DNA of 64,000 nucleotides from Bryum argenteum. Lineage: Eukaryota > Streptophyta > Bryopsida > Bryales > Bryaceae. Shown one piece after another: positions 48,600 through 60,887 of this stretch. The notes below the pieces were generated by a model. The model was not told where the DNA came from, ran no database searches, and saw only the letters and a program-made list of their open reading frames with translations. A program made the position numbers and the translations under genes. Positions within the stretch are counted from its first letter, which is position 1; every line of letters begins with the position of its first letter. Where the stretch lies: NCBI GenBank assembly GCA_037043015.1, contig CM073327.1, forward strand, positions 1,532,727-1,596,726, given 5' to 3'.

Positions 48600-51501
48600 C
48601 CCCTCGTATGATTGGCCAATACCAACAAACTTTCATCTTGATTTTATTCCGGCCTTTTCCGTCTTCAATCACCTTCCCTAAATAAAATGGAACATCCTCG
48701 TCTACTTACTCACACGATCAACACCGAGGGCTACAAATTGTCCGAAAGGATATCGGATTGAGGATCAAATTGGGAAAAGGATCGTCGATGCCTTCCGATA
48801 CCGCTCTTTCTTCGGTTCCATCAAAGATGTGATCATGCGAGCCGTTCTTTGTGCCCTACGACTTTGCTTGGTTAGGTGGCCTCTCTCTTCGATGACCAAA
48901 GTATCCTCTAGCCTCGAGATTTGGAAGCATCGCCACTATTTGGTCCACAATAGTAATCTCGTGGTTTGATTCATTTCGATCGTCAATAACATCTATTGAT
49001 GCATCTATAGTAGGTGATGTCTCTAATACCTCTGAAGGCCAAAGTCAAGAAGAACTATGCTCGTTGCTACGATCTTTGCTTGGAAATTCGGCTAGGTATA
49101 GTTTCAAATGTTCGGCCTCTCTTTTCGCTTCACCATTTTTTTCCGGATGTTGGAATCTTTGAATGCACCTTTCTTTGTATGCAATAAAGTCATCCAATGC
49201 CTTCAACTCCCTTTCATCAGCAGCAAACACCTTTGCAAACGATGGTCGTTCTTCTTTATTTGGTAGCGACTGCAACGTCTTTGTCCCTAACTCAGGTCCC
49301 CATTTATCCTTGCTATAATGTTTGTGTTGTCTTTCGAACCTTACCGACCCCCTCTCGATTGTCCATATAAAATCGCATGTGGTGCGGAAAGGTTATCTAA
49401 CCAAAGAGTCCCCACCCGTCAGTAAGTGAGGGGTTATGAAGGACTTCCAGTCCCACACATTTTCTAAGAGTCTGGCGCTAACAAACGCCTCTGTTATGGA
49501 TGTACCTTGTTCTATTAGACTAAGCATTTCTTTCAATGAGTCGATGTCCGACCTCTTCAACACATTAGATATACAACTAAAGCGTTGGTCGATATCTTCG
49601 TGTGTATGGCCCACTATAAGGAAAGAGAGCTCCACCTCTTGAAAAAAACCCAATCCCACCAATGAAACACATAGAGCAAAACATGTAAATGTTTTTATTC
49701 TCTCGTGTGCGCTTATCCGCTTGAATACGTAATGTTGGAGGCAAAAAGCGTTTTCTCCTCTTCACATCTCTTATCACGCGTGCAACAATGTCTTTCACCA
49801 CCCTGTTGCTATCGTGTTTGTGGTGCGCGCCGAACCACACATCTCAATATAAACCAATCCCATGTACGAGGGCTCCACACAAATGGGTCTTCACAAACCG
49901 ATCTTTCGATGTTCTTCACGGTTTGACGATTCTCGTACTACCATGGTAGTGTTTTGATCCACGCCATCAACGATGATGCACATGTACAACTCCGGCCGAT
50001 ATAGCACGACCTCTTAAATATCCAATAATCCCTCCGTTCCTCCATCCGAATACGCAGATGCATCATAAACAACTCTTTTATTTTGATCCGAAGCATCTGC
50101 GTTCGTGGTTCCCTCCACGGCACATTTATACTCCCAAAGAAATGATAACACTTTGAAAACCTCGAGAATGGGGTACCGGGCATGAGGATATCCGATGCGC
50201 CACATCCTCCGAACGAGCTAATTGAAATGGTTTCTCCGTTACAAACTCTCTTCACCTCCTCGTTCACGTAATTGAATATATCGACTTCCGAGTATTCACG
50301 GCGAGGAGAATAAGAGGCACCACTTCGTTGTCATCCTTACGAAAAATTGAACGATGAGGTTGAGGACAACCACCGTCCCACAAATGATTTAAATGAGGCC
50401 TCTGCCGCCGACATTCTAGTGCTCTCCCGGCGGGTTTTGAAAGGTCATTCACGTGAATCGCCGCCACTCTTCCATATATATAAACACTCCTTCTTCAATT
50501 TGTTTAAACCGTCTTTGTGAATATCCAATGCCCGAAAGATAACAAGCATTGCAAACTTGTTTGCCATCTAACTTTGTGACAAATTTATCTCGTTGGAAAC
50601 GTTCCGTCCGTGTATAAAAAGAAAGCGGATTTGTCTCATCCAAGATTTTCAATTGCATAAGTAGAAGCCCACGCATTATAACGCATGTCCAATAGATACC
50701 GTTCTTGAATGTCTCTCAAACAATTTTGTTTGCATCCTCCTCGCCCTATTGCCCTTTGCACGCTTAGAAGAGATACCTTTGTAGATATACCTTCTCTAGA
50801 AGATGTCTCCCTGGAATCTCTCGCTTCTTCTATTTTCATATAGAATATGGACGTCGGGCCGCTCGACATGAATAAGCCCATCTACATGGGGCAAATCTCG
50901 GATGTTGGAAGGAGTATTTTGAGAGAATGGAGAGTTTCTCATCTACGGGGTTTGAAGCTATACTCTGCGCCGAGACCTATCAGTGGATCCAGGTGTGTTG
51001 AAGTTGTCATGGAAATCAAATTCTTATGCCAACCTCCGTACAGGTGGCGTTTGAGACCCATTCAATACGTCCTCGCCATTTTGAATGGTGGGTTCCATGG
51101 CTATCGCGACGTAGATAAGACTTGTGCCAACGGATGATCAATCCAACACACATTCCAAGACGCTCTCCCACAATCTCTCCAAATCAACGCAATGCATCGT
51201 CTACCCTAGTGATGCGTCTTTGCCACCTCGGACGGGAATAACTTCGATCCATGCAATTGCGCGCCCCGTTTGAAATGTATACTCCTAGTTGCCAAGCCGA
51301 CAACTTCTTCTTCTTTCGATAACAATTCAAATGTCCTTCCCAATTGAGATGAAATGACGCGAGTAATACCATCTCCAAATCCGCCTTCTGCACGAGTTTG
51401 CTCAGATTAATCGCGCCCCCATCAACCGTTTGGATTAATGACATCGCTTCAGATTGGGTGTTTTGATGTACTAAAGGGATTTGGAAATTGGAGTATCCCA
51501 T
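48600..51501 (-). pseudogene. Decayed transposase-like gene with GHTHEDIDQ motif (DUF7869-type)
   Basis: Pieces in family order on the minus strand: GCKQNCLRDIQERYLLDMRY (cysteine-containing N-terminal motif, near 50.75 kb), LDGKQVCNACYLSGIGYSQR (50.55 kb), RFLPPTLRIQAD...TRENKN (49.75 kb), VELSFLIVGHTHEDIDQRFS (49.63 kb) and a charged C-terminal region to about 49.05 kb. I know this combination from large families of transposase-like proteins in plants, algae, oomycetes and animals, catalogued, I believe, as DUF7869 with an RNase H-like fold. The reading frame is interrupted several times. Role in moving the element is inferred, not shown. Confidence 0.6.
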
Positions 51502-52827
51502 TGTCGTTGTTGAACTAATAGGAACCTATACATTGCAAACATGTGAAAATATGTGTGTAAGCGATAGAAAATATCATTCATTCAAACGAACATATATTCT
51601 AGGACATAAATTTTTGCTTCCAAACATGATTGTTAATGTTGGTTACTAAGTTCGAATGATATTGTATATAATTGTTAAGATTGTTTAAAGTTGTTAAATT
51701 ACTTAGGATTATCTTGTGTACTTTATTTATATATAAATTAACGGTTTATCTACCTCTACAAACCTGTGTTGGATAAAATAATACAATGCTAAGTTTTGAT
51801 TACATGGAAATAACAATAATCATGTTTGATACCTTGTCCAAGACTATGTTACACCTTAGGAATTGGATTGTTTGCGTTCATAATACATTGCTAAAAATCG
51901 TTGATTGAAATAAAAAAGACAATGACAACATGAAATGGCGTCAATTTACTTTGTACCTATGGCAATTTCTATTATAAATCCTACATCATGCTTTGAGCGT
52001 GCATAAAACCACAAAGATGGTGGTATTGTTTAGGATAAAGGAATAATTATTGCAATGACAATGATTATAGAAAGTTACAACTTACTTATAGGTTCAATTA
52101 AATTTGCAAGAAAAATAATATTTGCAATATTCATTGTATGATCTATTATCATAGCGATGGATAGAATTATCATGTGTTCTTGTATGAATGCAATATATTA
52201 TTGTTTGGAAAATATGGTAATTTTTGACTTTAACTTTAACTCCTACTACATTATAAAATTGAAAGTTGAATAAAACTTGCAATCAATGATTCAATTGCAC
52301 TCAAGTAGGAACAAAGTTTTATAGAAGAACAAAAAATATTAAATCAAATTGGAACTAAATTATTCCCACCTCAATGAGTTAGCTTTATAGGGCTTAGAAC
52401 CAAGTGGTGTTCACACCACATGTCCATTCTTAGACATGCTCTTCAATAGATGTAAAATATATAGACCTGGAAACATACAACAAATAAACCGGAATTTAGC
52501 AATGCAAACACTTGTGCGTTAGAGATTATTCAACTAGTAACTTACATTTTGAGTCATCTTGGAATTTGAAAGAAAAAAATAAATAAATAAATTTCATTTT
52601 CAAATCAATTTTAAGAATTAAAAAAATGATTCACAACATACAACAAAATTTCAAGAATTTAGTGAAACAATAACTTGTAGATTACATTATTTAGCCTTCT
52701 ACTAAAATCATTCAATTGTTTTCATAATTATAGAAAGTTTTTAAAAAACTAACATACAACAAAATTGCTATAATACAATAAAAAAATACCTTTGATTAGA
52801 CATCCTCAACTAAAAATGACATTATTT

Positions 52828-52831
<4 letters not shown>

Positions 52832-52861
<30 letters not shown>
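52832..52861. repeat. 30-nt poly(A) tract
   Basis: An uninterrupted A run on the plus strand that directly abuts the left arm of the foldback repeat. Confidence 0.98.
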
Positions 52862-52866
<5 letters not shown>

Positions 52867-53015
52867 GGTGGTAGAGGTGTTCGCACACACCAGCCCTGCC
52901 TTGTTTGGCGGGGTGGCCTGCCAGCCATGGCGGCGCTTGTCGCCGCGCAGTAGCCAGGCCACCCGCCAAAGAAGCAGGGCAGGGTGCCCGGCGAACACCT
53001 CTACCACCTCCTCTC
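52861..53015. repeat. 155-bp GC-rich foldback (inverted repeat)
   Basis: The outer 24 bases of the two arms are an exact inverted pair (AGAGGAGGTGGTAGAGGTGT then TCGC). Inner segments CCCTGC, TTTGGCGGG and TGGCCTG also pair, giving arms of about 65 bp around a short centre. The GC content stands out against the AT-rich surroundings. It could form a long hairpin. Next to the poly(A) it may be a small inserted element. Confidence 0.85.
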
Positions 53016-53063
53016 TTTTTTTCCATCCGACCTCCCCGCTCGATCTTCTTCCGCACACTTTGC

Positions 53064-53205
53064 GCTTTCTTCCTCCTCTCCCCCGCTTGCTCGTGTTTTT
53101 GAAGGTCGTTGTTGCTGCTTTCTTCCTCCTCCGCTCTTGCTCGTGTTTACGCAGTTGCTATTGCCTTTTCTTCCTCCTCCGCTCTTGCTCGTGTTTCTCA
53201 AGAAC
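53064..53205. repeat. Three imperfect copies of a CTTCCTCCTCCGCTCTTGCT unit
   Basis: Copies near 53067, 53122 and 53173, each followed by CGTGTTT, spaced about 50 bp. They give a Ser/Leu/Pro-rich frame without known function. Confidence 0.7.
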
Positions 53206-54861
53206 GCTGCTAGGACGATCTGTAGAGCACTAGGAGAGTTTCGTGACTTGTTGCAACCAAAAATATTTTTGCCGATTCTCCTTATCGCTTCTTTTTGTTG
53301 TCTTCAAATCGCCGCTGGCTTTAGTACCGAATCGCATTTGCTATTGTACCGGATCGCCGCTTTCTTTGTTGCTATCGAATCGATGCTTGCTACTTGCGAT
53401 CTTGTTGCTATTCCTCATTGCTATCACCTGGTATTGTTGCTCTTTGTTGCGGCGTGCATTTTGGGTTCTTGTTCGCTCTTGTGACAGAGTGCGCTACTAT
53501 TCAAGTTGTCCACTTTGTACTCGATATGTTAAAATCTTCGTCTTCCTCCCTTCATCCTCTTTGTGGTCTTTGTTGCGGCCATGCAAACACACCACCAAAG
53601 CCACCAAAAATCCTAATCTTAAAACCTTAAACCCTAAAAAATTTAAAAATCTTTTAAAAATACAAATAATAAAAAAATTAGCGAGAGATTGCAAGGGTGT
53701 GTGCGCGCACACCCACCCTCAAAACAATCAACCAAGTGAACTCCAATAAACATCCCATTTACTATATTAAAGCCATTTCAAACGTCTGATACCCGCCTAT
53801 GAGGGATACCCGCCCATATTGATACCCGTCATACATTATAGTTACTTGCTTAAGAACAAGAAAAATGAAAACATTTAGCAACACATGATAGTAAAAATAT
53901 TAATGTAGATATTGTAGAACTAACATCTTTCACATACAGTCGTTTGAGACTAAAAAATATTACCTTCTTTTACGATTCCAAATTTCTAAAATTGTCTTCA
54001 CTGTAAAAAGAGCATTTAACCCCAGTCAAACGTGTTCACACATTTTGGTCAAGGGAAAGAAAAAAAATACTATTTTCTACATAAAACCTATAGATCTTCA
54101 TTTAATTTTTTATTTTTTTTCTAGCGAAAATTTTATGTGATAAATAAATTCTTATCAATCATTTTGGATTTTCATTCTAAAGCATGTTGAGTTCACAAAA
54201 GATTAAAATGTGGCATAAAATTTTGTCAAATAATTTCAATCTCGATCCTTTGTATATTTGTTTTGAATATGCTACACACCTTTTCCATGTCTAGAAATTG
54301 GTTTTAAGGTAACCAACATGATCATGCCAATCATGATTTTAAAGAAGTTAGACCTTGTATAGTGAATTTTTTTTTAAGCCAAGTGAAATTAAAGTGTCTT
54401 AGACCACTAAATACAATTAAGCAAATGAATTATTCTTATGATTTCAAATGCTATAATATTTTAATCCTTCCGATGCATAGTAGCCTAAAAATTTGGTGGC
54501 TTTATATCAATGTTTATTTTAAGATTCTAGGATTAGAAGTCTTAAATTTCACTCTAAAACTAGATTTTGAAGCCACTTTTTGATAGTGATGATTTGAAGT
54601 GTTTCTTGAAGAATAATGGCCTAGGCTTTTCGGGGCTAAAGAGTCGTCAATCATAAAACAACTTCCACATGGAGTCATATTAGAATCAAAACAAACAAAA
54701 TGGCCTATGTTTGTCTATATTCACATGAACCATGTGGTCGGATGGTGAATTTTGGTATAAGTTATCAATATTTTATTGAATAGAAATCAAAACAATTGTC
54801 AAATAGACTCTAAATTACACCATATTAACCATTATGATATTGTGTTCCAATGATGATCAGG

Positions 54862-57800
54862 TTGCCATGCCTCGCAACGTCGGAACCAACCGCAAAATCG
54901 ACAAGGCATGGGAGAAGCGGGATGGTGGATTGTAGAAGAGGACCCCTCAAAGCCTTATTTGTGGATGACGCACCAACCTTTTAAAATAAGGGACCGTACG
55001 TCAGCGTTAGGCAAGCGTTTTGGCGAGATTCAAGCAATTACTACCCGCCCATCGTCTGACATGATATATGTGATGTGTGTCCCTGATGCTGATGAAGCAA
55101 TGCAGAAGACTTCTCTGTCGAGACAGCTTCTTCTTGCATCCATTCCGGAATCTTTGCTTGCAGTTAAGGTCCGTGAAATTTCTCAATACCTTGCGAAATT
55201 TTTGTCAATATCGCTCCCGCATGATGCGTACGCGGCGCAGGAGAGCATATGTCACATTGTCTAGGGTTATCGCGGGAGGATGTGCGCGCGCAATGGTTCT
55301 TATGGATGCCCATATTAAGACGAAGCATTACTAGAGGCGGATCCAACACATGCAACATCACAAGGTCCACCACCAACTGAACCAGGAAGAGACGGATCCA
55401 ATTCACCGTAGTTATGTTATTGGAAGTGAGTTGGATTACTGGCCACCCTTCAATGGATTGCACAATCTGTGCCCGTCCGAGATCGCGACTCTTTCGAGCC
55501 GCTGTAGGAAGTGTTCCTCATGTGGAAGAGGACGTCCTTCAAAGCGCCCACGACGTGAAGAGGCGACATAGCATCCGGTTCGGTGGACGATCGTCGAATG
55601 TGGCTCTGGTGGTGCGAGGTCAACGGACGAGGATCGAGGGCGCGTGGTAGGGGTAGTGGGTCTACAACCATGAGGTTCTGACTCGGCGTGGAGCATCTCC
55701 GCATATGTACCGAGTTCTTGGCTGAATGTATCGGCGGTGGAGGGCGAGTTTGAAAATGTCGGACCGGGGAAGAAGAGGATTGATCGGAACCGAGGATGGC
55801 GTTGGAGGCCTCAACGTCAAGTAAGTTCCTAGCACCGATACCTCTTGAAGCGAAATGCGAAAGGATCACTATGGGGGGACATTGTATTCGAGGTGAAGAT
55901 CGACAAGATTATCCAGTGGAGAGTCCTTTGACAAACCATCGGTCTCTCTCTGCGAAAGAGAGTTAGAGAGGTTTATGACTTTATGAGACATCCGGAGAAC
56001 AAGACTTGTGTGAGCAAGTTGGTTCTTCGTCCGATCAAGATACATTGTGGATGTCACTCTTGACGATGGTGTGGTTCGGCGAGAAGAGGTGTCATTCCCC
56101 CGAAAGAGCACAACGAGAGTTCCAACGCATATTTGATCACACGGATTAGCGTCTATTCACGGTACAACACACTCTCGATTGTGTTGGCTTGAGAGGATCA
56201 TTTGGGAGCCAGTGGATGGGCCAAGACATAGTTGCGGCCTGCAATTTTTGCGAAGGAAGAGGTTGCCCAACACAAACTCTCACATCTTGAGTTTGTTAAC
56301 ATCTTTGAAACGCGGGAGGCAACATTTGTCGTATCGATGATCATGCATTGTCTTAGCGAAGTCCGCGGGTCAATAAGAAGGAATGGAATAGGACAAAATA
56401 TTCCACCATGGATGAGGACTTGAGAAAGCTACGCGAGATTTGGGAGTTGTATGGGAGGCCGATAGATAGCTTGGTTCGTGCGGAGACGATGAACGCAGGG
56501 CTAAAGCTCTGGTGTGTGCGGCTAATCGATCTGAAGAACCTTGTTGAGGGCAACAAAGGTATAACAATCAAGAGGTTGGCAAAGCGGATGCGTGACTTGA
56601 CCATTCATGCGCGTGGAATCCTCGGCGCGAGTGTTACGAAGCTATCCTTCAAGTGTGCAAGACTACGAAGATGGCTATCTCTTTTATAGCAAGGAAGAGG
56701 AGAAGAAGTGGAAGGCGTTTGCAGACAAGAACAACCTAGATCCTCTCTGTGGATGTACGGGAGCGTCGGAAGCGAATGACCGTGAATTGGTTGAGGCCGC
56801 TCAATGTGGTTCCACGATCTGCTTATCTACGGCTAGTCAAGTCTTGTGCGGCTAAGCCGGTGGGGAGGACAATCGCAGACCTCGACAATCATATTACTTT
56901 CACGCCATCAAGGATGCGTCTAGGGATCCCGTACTATGCGGTGCGATTGACCGGATCATGAGACAAGAAGCGGTCGCTAATATCACTCGTTGGTTAATGG
57001 TGTCCAACAAAGAGCGCTCACCTAATTCCATGAAAGAGTTCTTCCACATATCTCATGCGGAATTATTTTCCCGGGGCAAGGAAGCAAATTGATGCATTTG
57101 GCAAGGACTTGGCCAAAGACACAAAAGCCGCATGGGCTAAACCTACACGAGAGAAGGTGTCCAGTTGGCGGACATAAGTGAACTTATTCCCACCTCCATC
57201 AAGTTCACTATCGGACATTGCAAAAGAAACACATGGAGAAGTGGAAGCATCGGCGAGATGAAGGTGGTGCCACTCCGTCGCGTGGAAGTGGGTGTTCTGA
57301 AGTTCGAAGGCCAACTCGCATCAAGTCACACCATATCATCTTATGGTTCGAGCTTGGAAGGATTATTTCATCCTGATGTCAGTGATTGACACAATCGTCT
57401 TGTGGGTTGTTGATTGTCGGCGTGGTGGAGGAAGGCGTGGAGACGGTCGCTTGGGAAGAAGAAGCGATTCACCAAAGTTATTGCACAATTGTCAGCGTGG
57501 ATGACGGGCGTTGAACGATGGAACAAGATTCTCTTTACCACCACCGTGTTCTTGCCGAGTTGTTCGCGGCTCAAACTTCCCGGTGGTGGCACTCAACGAC
57601 ATGGATGTTGGGCATTTGGCGCAAACTCGGTTGATCGAAGATCTGCCTCAACTTTCACGGGGTGGTCGATTCTGACAAGCGGTGGAACCATTTGGAGGTG
57701 TTGTTGTTCATATGCAACACCCTGCTGATACTTCCCCAACCGTAATTATGTTTAAGGGACCGTCGATGCACACTTGTATTTCACGATCAATGGAGTGAGA

Positions 57801-58522
57801 CACATCAACCGTCGGAGGGTGATAGACTCGGCGATCGCCATCCGAGCTCTCTCTAGACTAGTGGATGCGTATTTGCCAATTGGTTGGGGTTTGGTGCGTA
57901 TAACATTACAACGGCCATTCCGACAATCCTTCATGGAGGTTTCCGTGGATCGGAGATCATTGTCATTGACGATAGCCTGGAAAGGCTAAACTTCTTGTAT
58001 ACAAAGTTGTTTGACAACTTCCAATGACAATTTCAGATCCTCGAGATGACAGTGCAACAAGGAGCACCACGTTTGGCATTTCGAGGTGAAGATCCGATGA
58101 ACATAGGTTCAGAGGAAGGCGGTAGTGACGAGGACGAGCTTGGAGATGAAGCGGATACTTCTATTCCAGCACCATACACATTGGCAAATGTACGACAGCC
58201 GCGTGAGTATGACACAAATGTACCCTCGCCTGATCATAACTCATGTGACGACGGGCTTCATTCGTCTGTGGAACCTAATGGCTTTGAGGAAGGATCAGAG
58301 ATACCAGAGGTGGTTCTAGATACTCCAATTCAAACGAGACCAATGGTGCCATCCATTCTACAATCTACGGAATCAGCGGACACCATAGCTTTCAACGAGG
58401 CCTTTGCACCAATGATGACATTTAGAGACGGCTTCTACTATAACACCGATGGCATAAGGTACACTCGCCACGGTGAGCCGAAGCGATTCTGCGTCGAGAG
58501 AGAGTCAATCCATCATCCTTGA
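54862..58522 (+). pseudogene. Second decayed coding region of the 11.8-kb element, family unresolved
   Basis: GC-richer, codon-like DNA running rightwards in changing frames. It opens PRNVGTNRKIDKAWEKRDGG, passes through charged stretches such as LRKLREIWELYGRP at about 56.42 kb, and ends with an acidic tail (EDPMNIGSEEGGSDEDELGD, 58.09 kb on). I do not recognise a domain with confidence. The acidic end with a DPMNIG motif recalls the C-terminus of some hAT transposases, but no dimerisation motif is seen. It may be the partner gene of the transposase-like region at 48.6-51.5 kb. Confidence 0.4.
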
Positions 58523-59413
58523 TTCTATTGATCCCCGTGTCGGCGGGCGGCGGTGGATCGTATGGTACATGAGGCCTATGAAGCGACTGCGGTAGGACAA
58601 TGGAGGAGGATGATTAGAGCATCGAGATTTATAAGTAGCAAGTCAATATGATGTTTAGGTGGCATGTTAGGTTTGATTGATATGTTTGAGTAAAGTATGA
58701 GATGTTTGGTTATAGTATTATGCATGTTATATTATAGTATTTACTATCGATTCCTAAAGACGTTTATGAATTTTATGTATGGATTTTCATATAATATAGA
58801 GCGAGATGCTACATATTTTCTCGTTGAATAGCACATGTTGGCCTTTTATCTCTTATAAAGTATGTCTATTGTATAAATGCCAAAAATAGTATATAAATGT
58901 CATATAGCAATGTACAACGTAGAAGTTCATAATCAAAATTGCATTGAATCTAAAAAAGAAACACTATAGGAAGTTCAAGGACAAAATTGAATCTTTGAAA
59001 TTCTTTAAATTTCAATTTTGCACTCCAAGACGTGACGTTGTCCTTCATATTGATCCATTGGGATTTGTATTCCAAAAATTTATATGGTACACAAAATAAT
59101 AAAATAGATGTTGGCAATATTTGAATATAATAATTTGGTAGTATTTACAAAGCAATAAAACATGATTTAGCAACAAATTTGTTATTAAAAAAATACTATT
59201 TCTCGTTAGTTTAAGTTTAGTGCCTCCACATTTAAATTTTTTTTTTTGTGTGGAATTTTTGTTGTTTTTTTTCATTTTGGAGGAAAATGTTGTTGTTTTG
59301 ACATGCCATTGAGTGCACTTGGCAAAGTGCATAATTGCTTAATTGCGTGTTTTATGTAATTGGGTTGTCAAAGTTGAAAAGATGTTCTTAATCGGCAAGA
59401 TCTTAAGGTTTAA

Positions 59414-59977
59414 ATGCGCAGAGTGTTGAAAATCAACACAATGGATTAGAAGCATCAACTTTCAAGGGCCATCATAGCTTCTTCATCGATAGTCCAATAA
59501 TGGCATGCATTTAAGTGATGACAGCTTTTTTTTCTTGGGTTCTCAAGCATGGGGCATGTTTTACCAATGCAAGCCAATTATGTAAAATCAAGAATAGTGT
59601 TTTATGATTTTTTTTTTTTTTAATTTTTTTTTTTATTTATTTTTTTTTTTTTCATAATCATGATCTTAAGATGAGGTTCAACAACTTTTAGTTATATAAA
59701 AGTTGCAACTATGTTTCTACAATGAATTAAGTGAAAATATGGATGATTATTGAGGAGCTATATCTCGATCTATCGTTTTATTTTGACTTTATTTTTCATG
59801 ATGGCTTCCAATTAGAGTGTAAGTTTAGTAATAGAAACCTTGACCGAATTGAAGGTGTTTGGAACGTAAGCAAGAATTTGAGTGCAAGACGTGTAGTCTT
59901 GGACTATTTTTTCTTTGGGTCAAGATTTAATTCTTGTTTTATTTTATTTTAGTTAAATTAAATTTTTATTGAAGAAT
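59414..59977. other. T-rich spacer
   Basis: T-runs at 59609-59650. No gene or repeat family recognised. Confidence 0.4.
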
Positions 59978-60048
59978 TTAACCCCTAAAGATCCAAGAGA
60001 CCAAATGTGAGATTTTGCTATTTTGGGCAACCTAGATGAAGGGGTTAA
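59978..60048. repeat. Pair of TTAACCCC termini, possibly a remnant
   Basis: TTAACCCCTAAAGATCC at 59978 and an inverted GAAGGGGTTAA ending at 60048. The two may bound a 71-bp remnant or belong to different elements of the TTAA group. Confidence 0.35.
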
Positions 60049-60288
60049 ACTTCATACTTTTGCTTAGGATTTCTACAATGTGTCTCTTACACTAAAAAGT
60101 ATGCGTGCAAAAATTTGCAAAGTCAATTTTAACTTTAAGAATTTTAAAACACAAGTTGTTGATTTAAGGCCCAACTGGGGGAACAAAATAATAATTTACG
60201 AGTAACATATTTTTTCAAGTTTTTTTTTCATTGACCTCTTGTTGAAATGATTTCTCTTCTGATTTCCATCTCACCCAGTCTATAGCAT

Positions 60289-60887
60289 TTAACCCTTAAC
60301 CCTTAAAGGTCTGAGAGTGCCGTGGCGACCAGTAGAATACGGTGTATTTTGGTTGTATTTGGAGTGAATACACACCTTCAATGGGTTTGAGTTCAAAGAA
60401 GAAGTTGACATTTGAATTAATGCGGTCCTAGTGAGCTATTACGATTCCAATTTAGAGTTTCTTGTTGGTAGCAAATCCTAATCATACGACAGCGTACATA
60501 CTATCCCCAAGGGACTTTTAAGGGTTAAACACCCAAGCAAGCCCGAGGGGCTTGATTCCAACAGAATGTGCTCTGTAGCTCTCACTGTAATCAACTTCTG
60601 ACTTATATTTTGGTGCCAAACTGGTCACCATCTTGTGATGCATTCAAAAAGTGAAATTTTACAATTCAAATCACAATTTGTAAGTATGATTTTATGGTTT
60701 GAAGGGATTGTGGTAGGTAGGTTGGGGTTGTACATAACCTTGTAGGAGGTTGCAAGCTCATCATTGATTGGCTCATTCATGGTGCCCAAGTTCAAAAAGT
60801 GCACTATTCATGATGCCCAAGTCCAGAAGATGCTGTGATCCAATTTTGGGCTGCCCGTTTTAGACCCCATGGGCGTTTAAGGGTTAA
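60289..60887. mobile_element. 369-bp-type TTAA miniature element, copy C, interrupted by another element
   Basis: The right end GGGCGTTTAAGGGTTAA (to 60887) and the interior match copies A and B. At the left the first bases TTAACCC (60289-60295) are separated from the continuing ACACCCAAGCAAGCC by a 233-bp TTAA element (60296-60528). Removing that element together with one TTAA restores the left end expected from copies A and B. Confidence 0.78.
60296..60528. mobile_element. 233-bp TTAA miniature element nested in copy C
   Basis: TTAACCCTTAAAGGTC at the left and, inwards from the right, TTAACCCTTAAAAGTC. Its interior does not match the 369-bp family. It is inserted at the TTAA of copy C, with TTAA on both sides, which supports TTAA as the target sequence. 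Confidence 0.72.

Larger units (their letters stand above)
47642..59413. mobile_element. 11.8-kb TTAA-bounded element with inverted ends and two divergent decayed coding regions
   Basis: The left end TTAACCTCTAAAAATCTAGGCG (47642 on) matches the right end read inwards, TTAAACCTTAAGATCTTGCCG (from 59413), with gaps. About 60 bp further in both ends carry the same 25-bp inverted block with no mismatch, at 47705-47729 and 59327-59351 (core GCAATTAAGCAATTATGCAC). Weaker inverted similarity continues inside (AGGCAC(C/T)AAA blocks). Between them are a transposase-like coding region reading left (about 51.5-48.6 kb) and a second coding region reading right (54.86-58.52 kb), with an AT-rich centre. 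Both are broken by several frame changes, so the copy looks dead. The TTAA-CC(C/T)(C/T)TAAA ends resemble those of the small elements nearby. That the two ends belong to one element is inference from the inverted block and the symmetrical layout. Confidence 0.6.
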
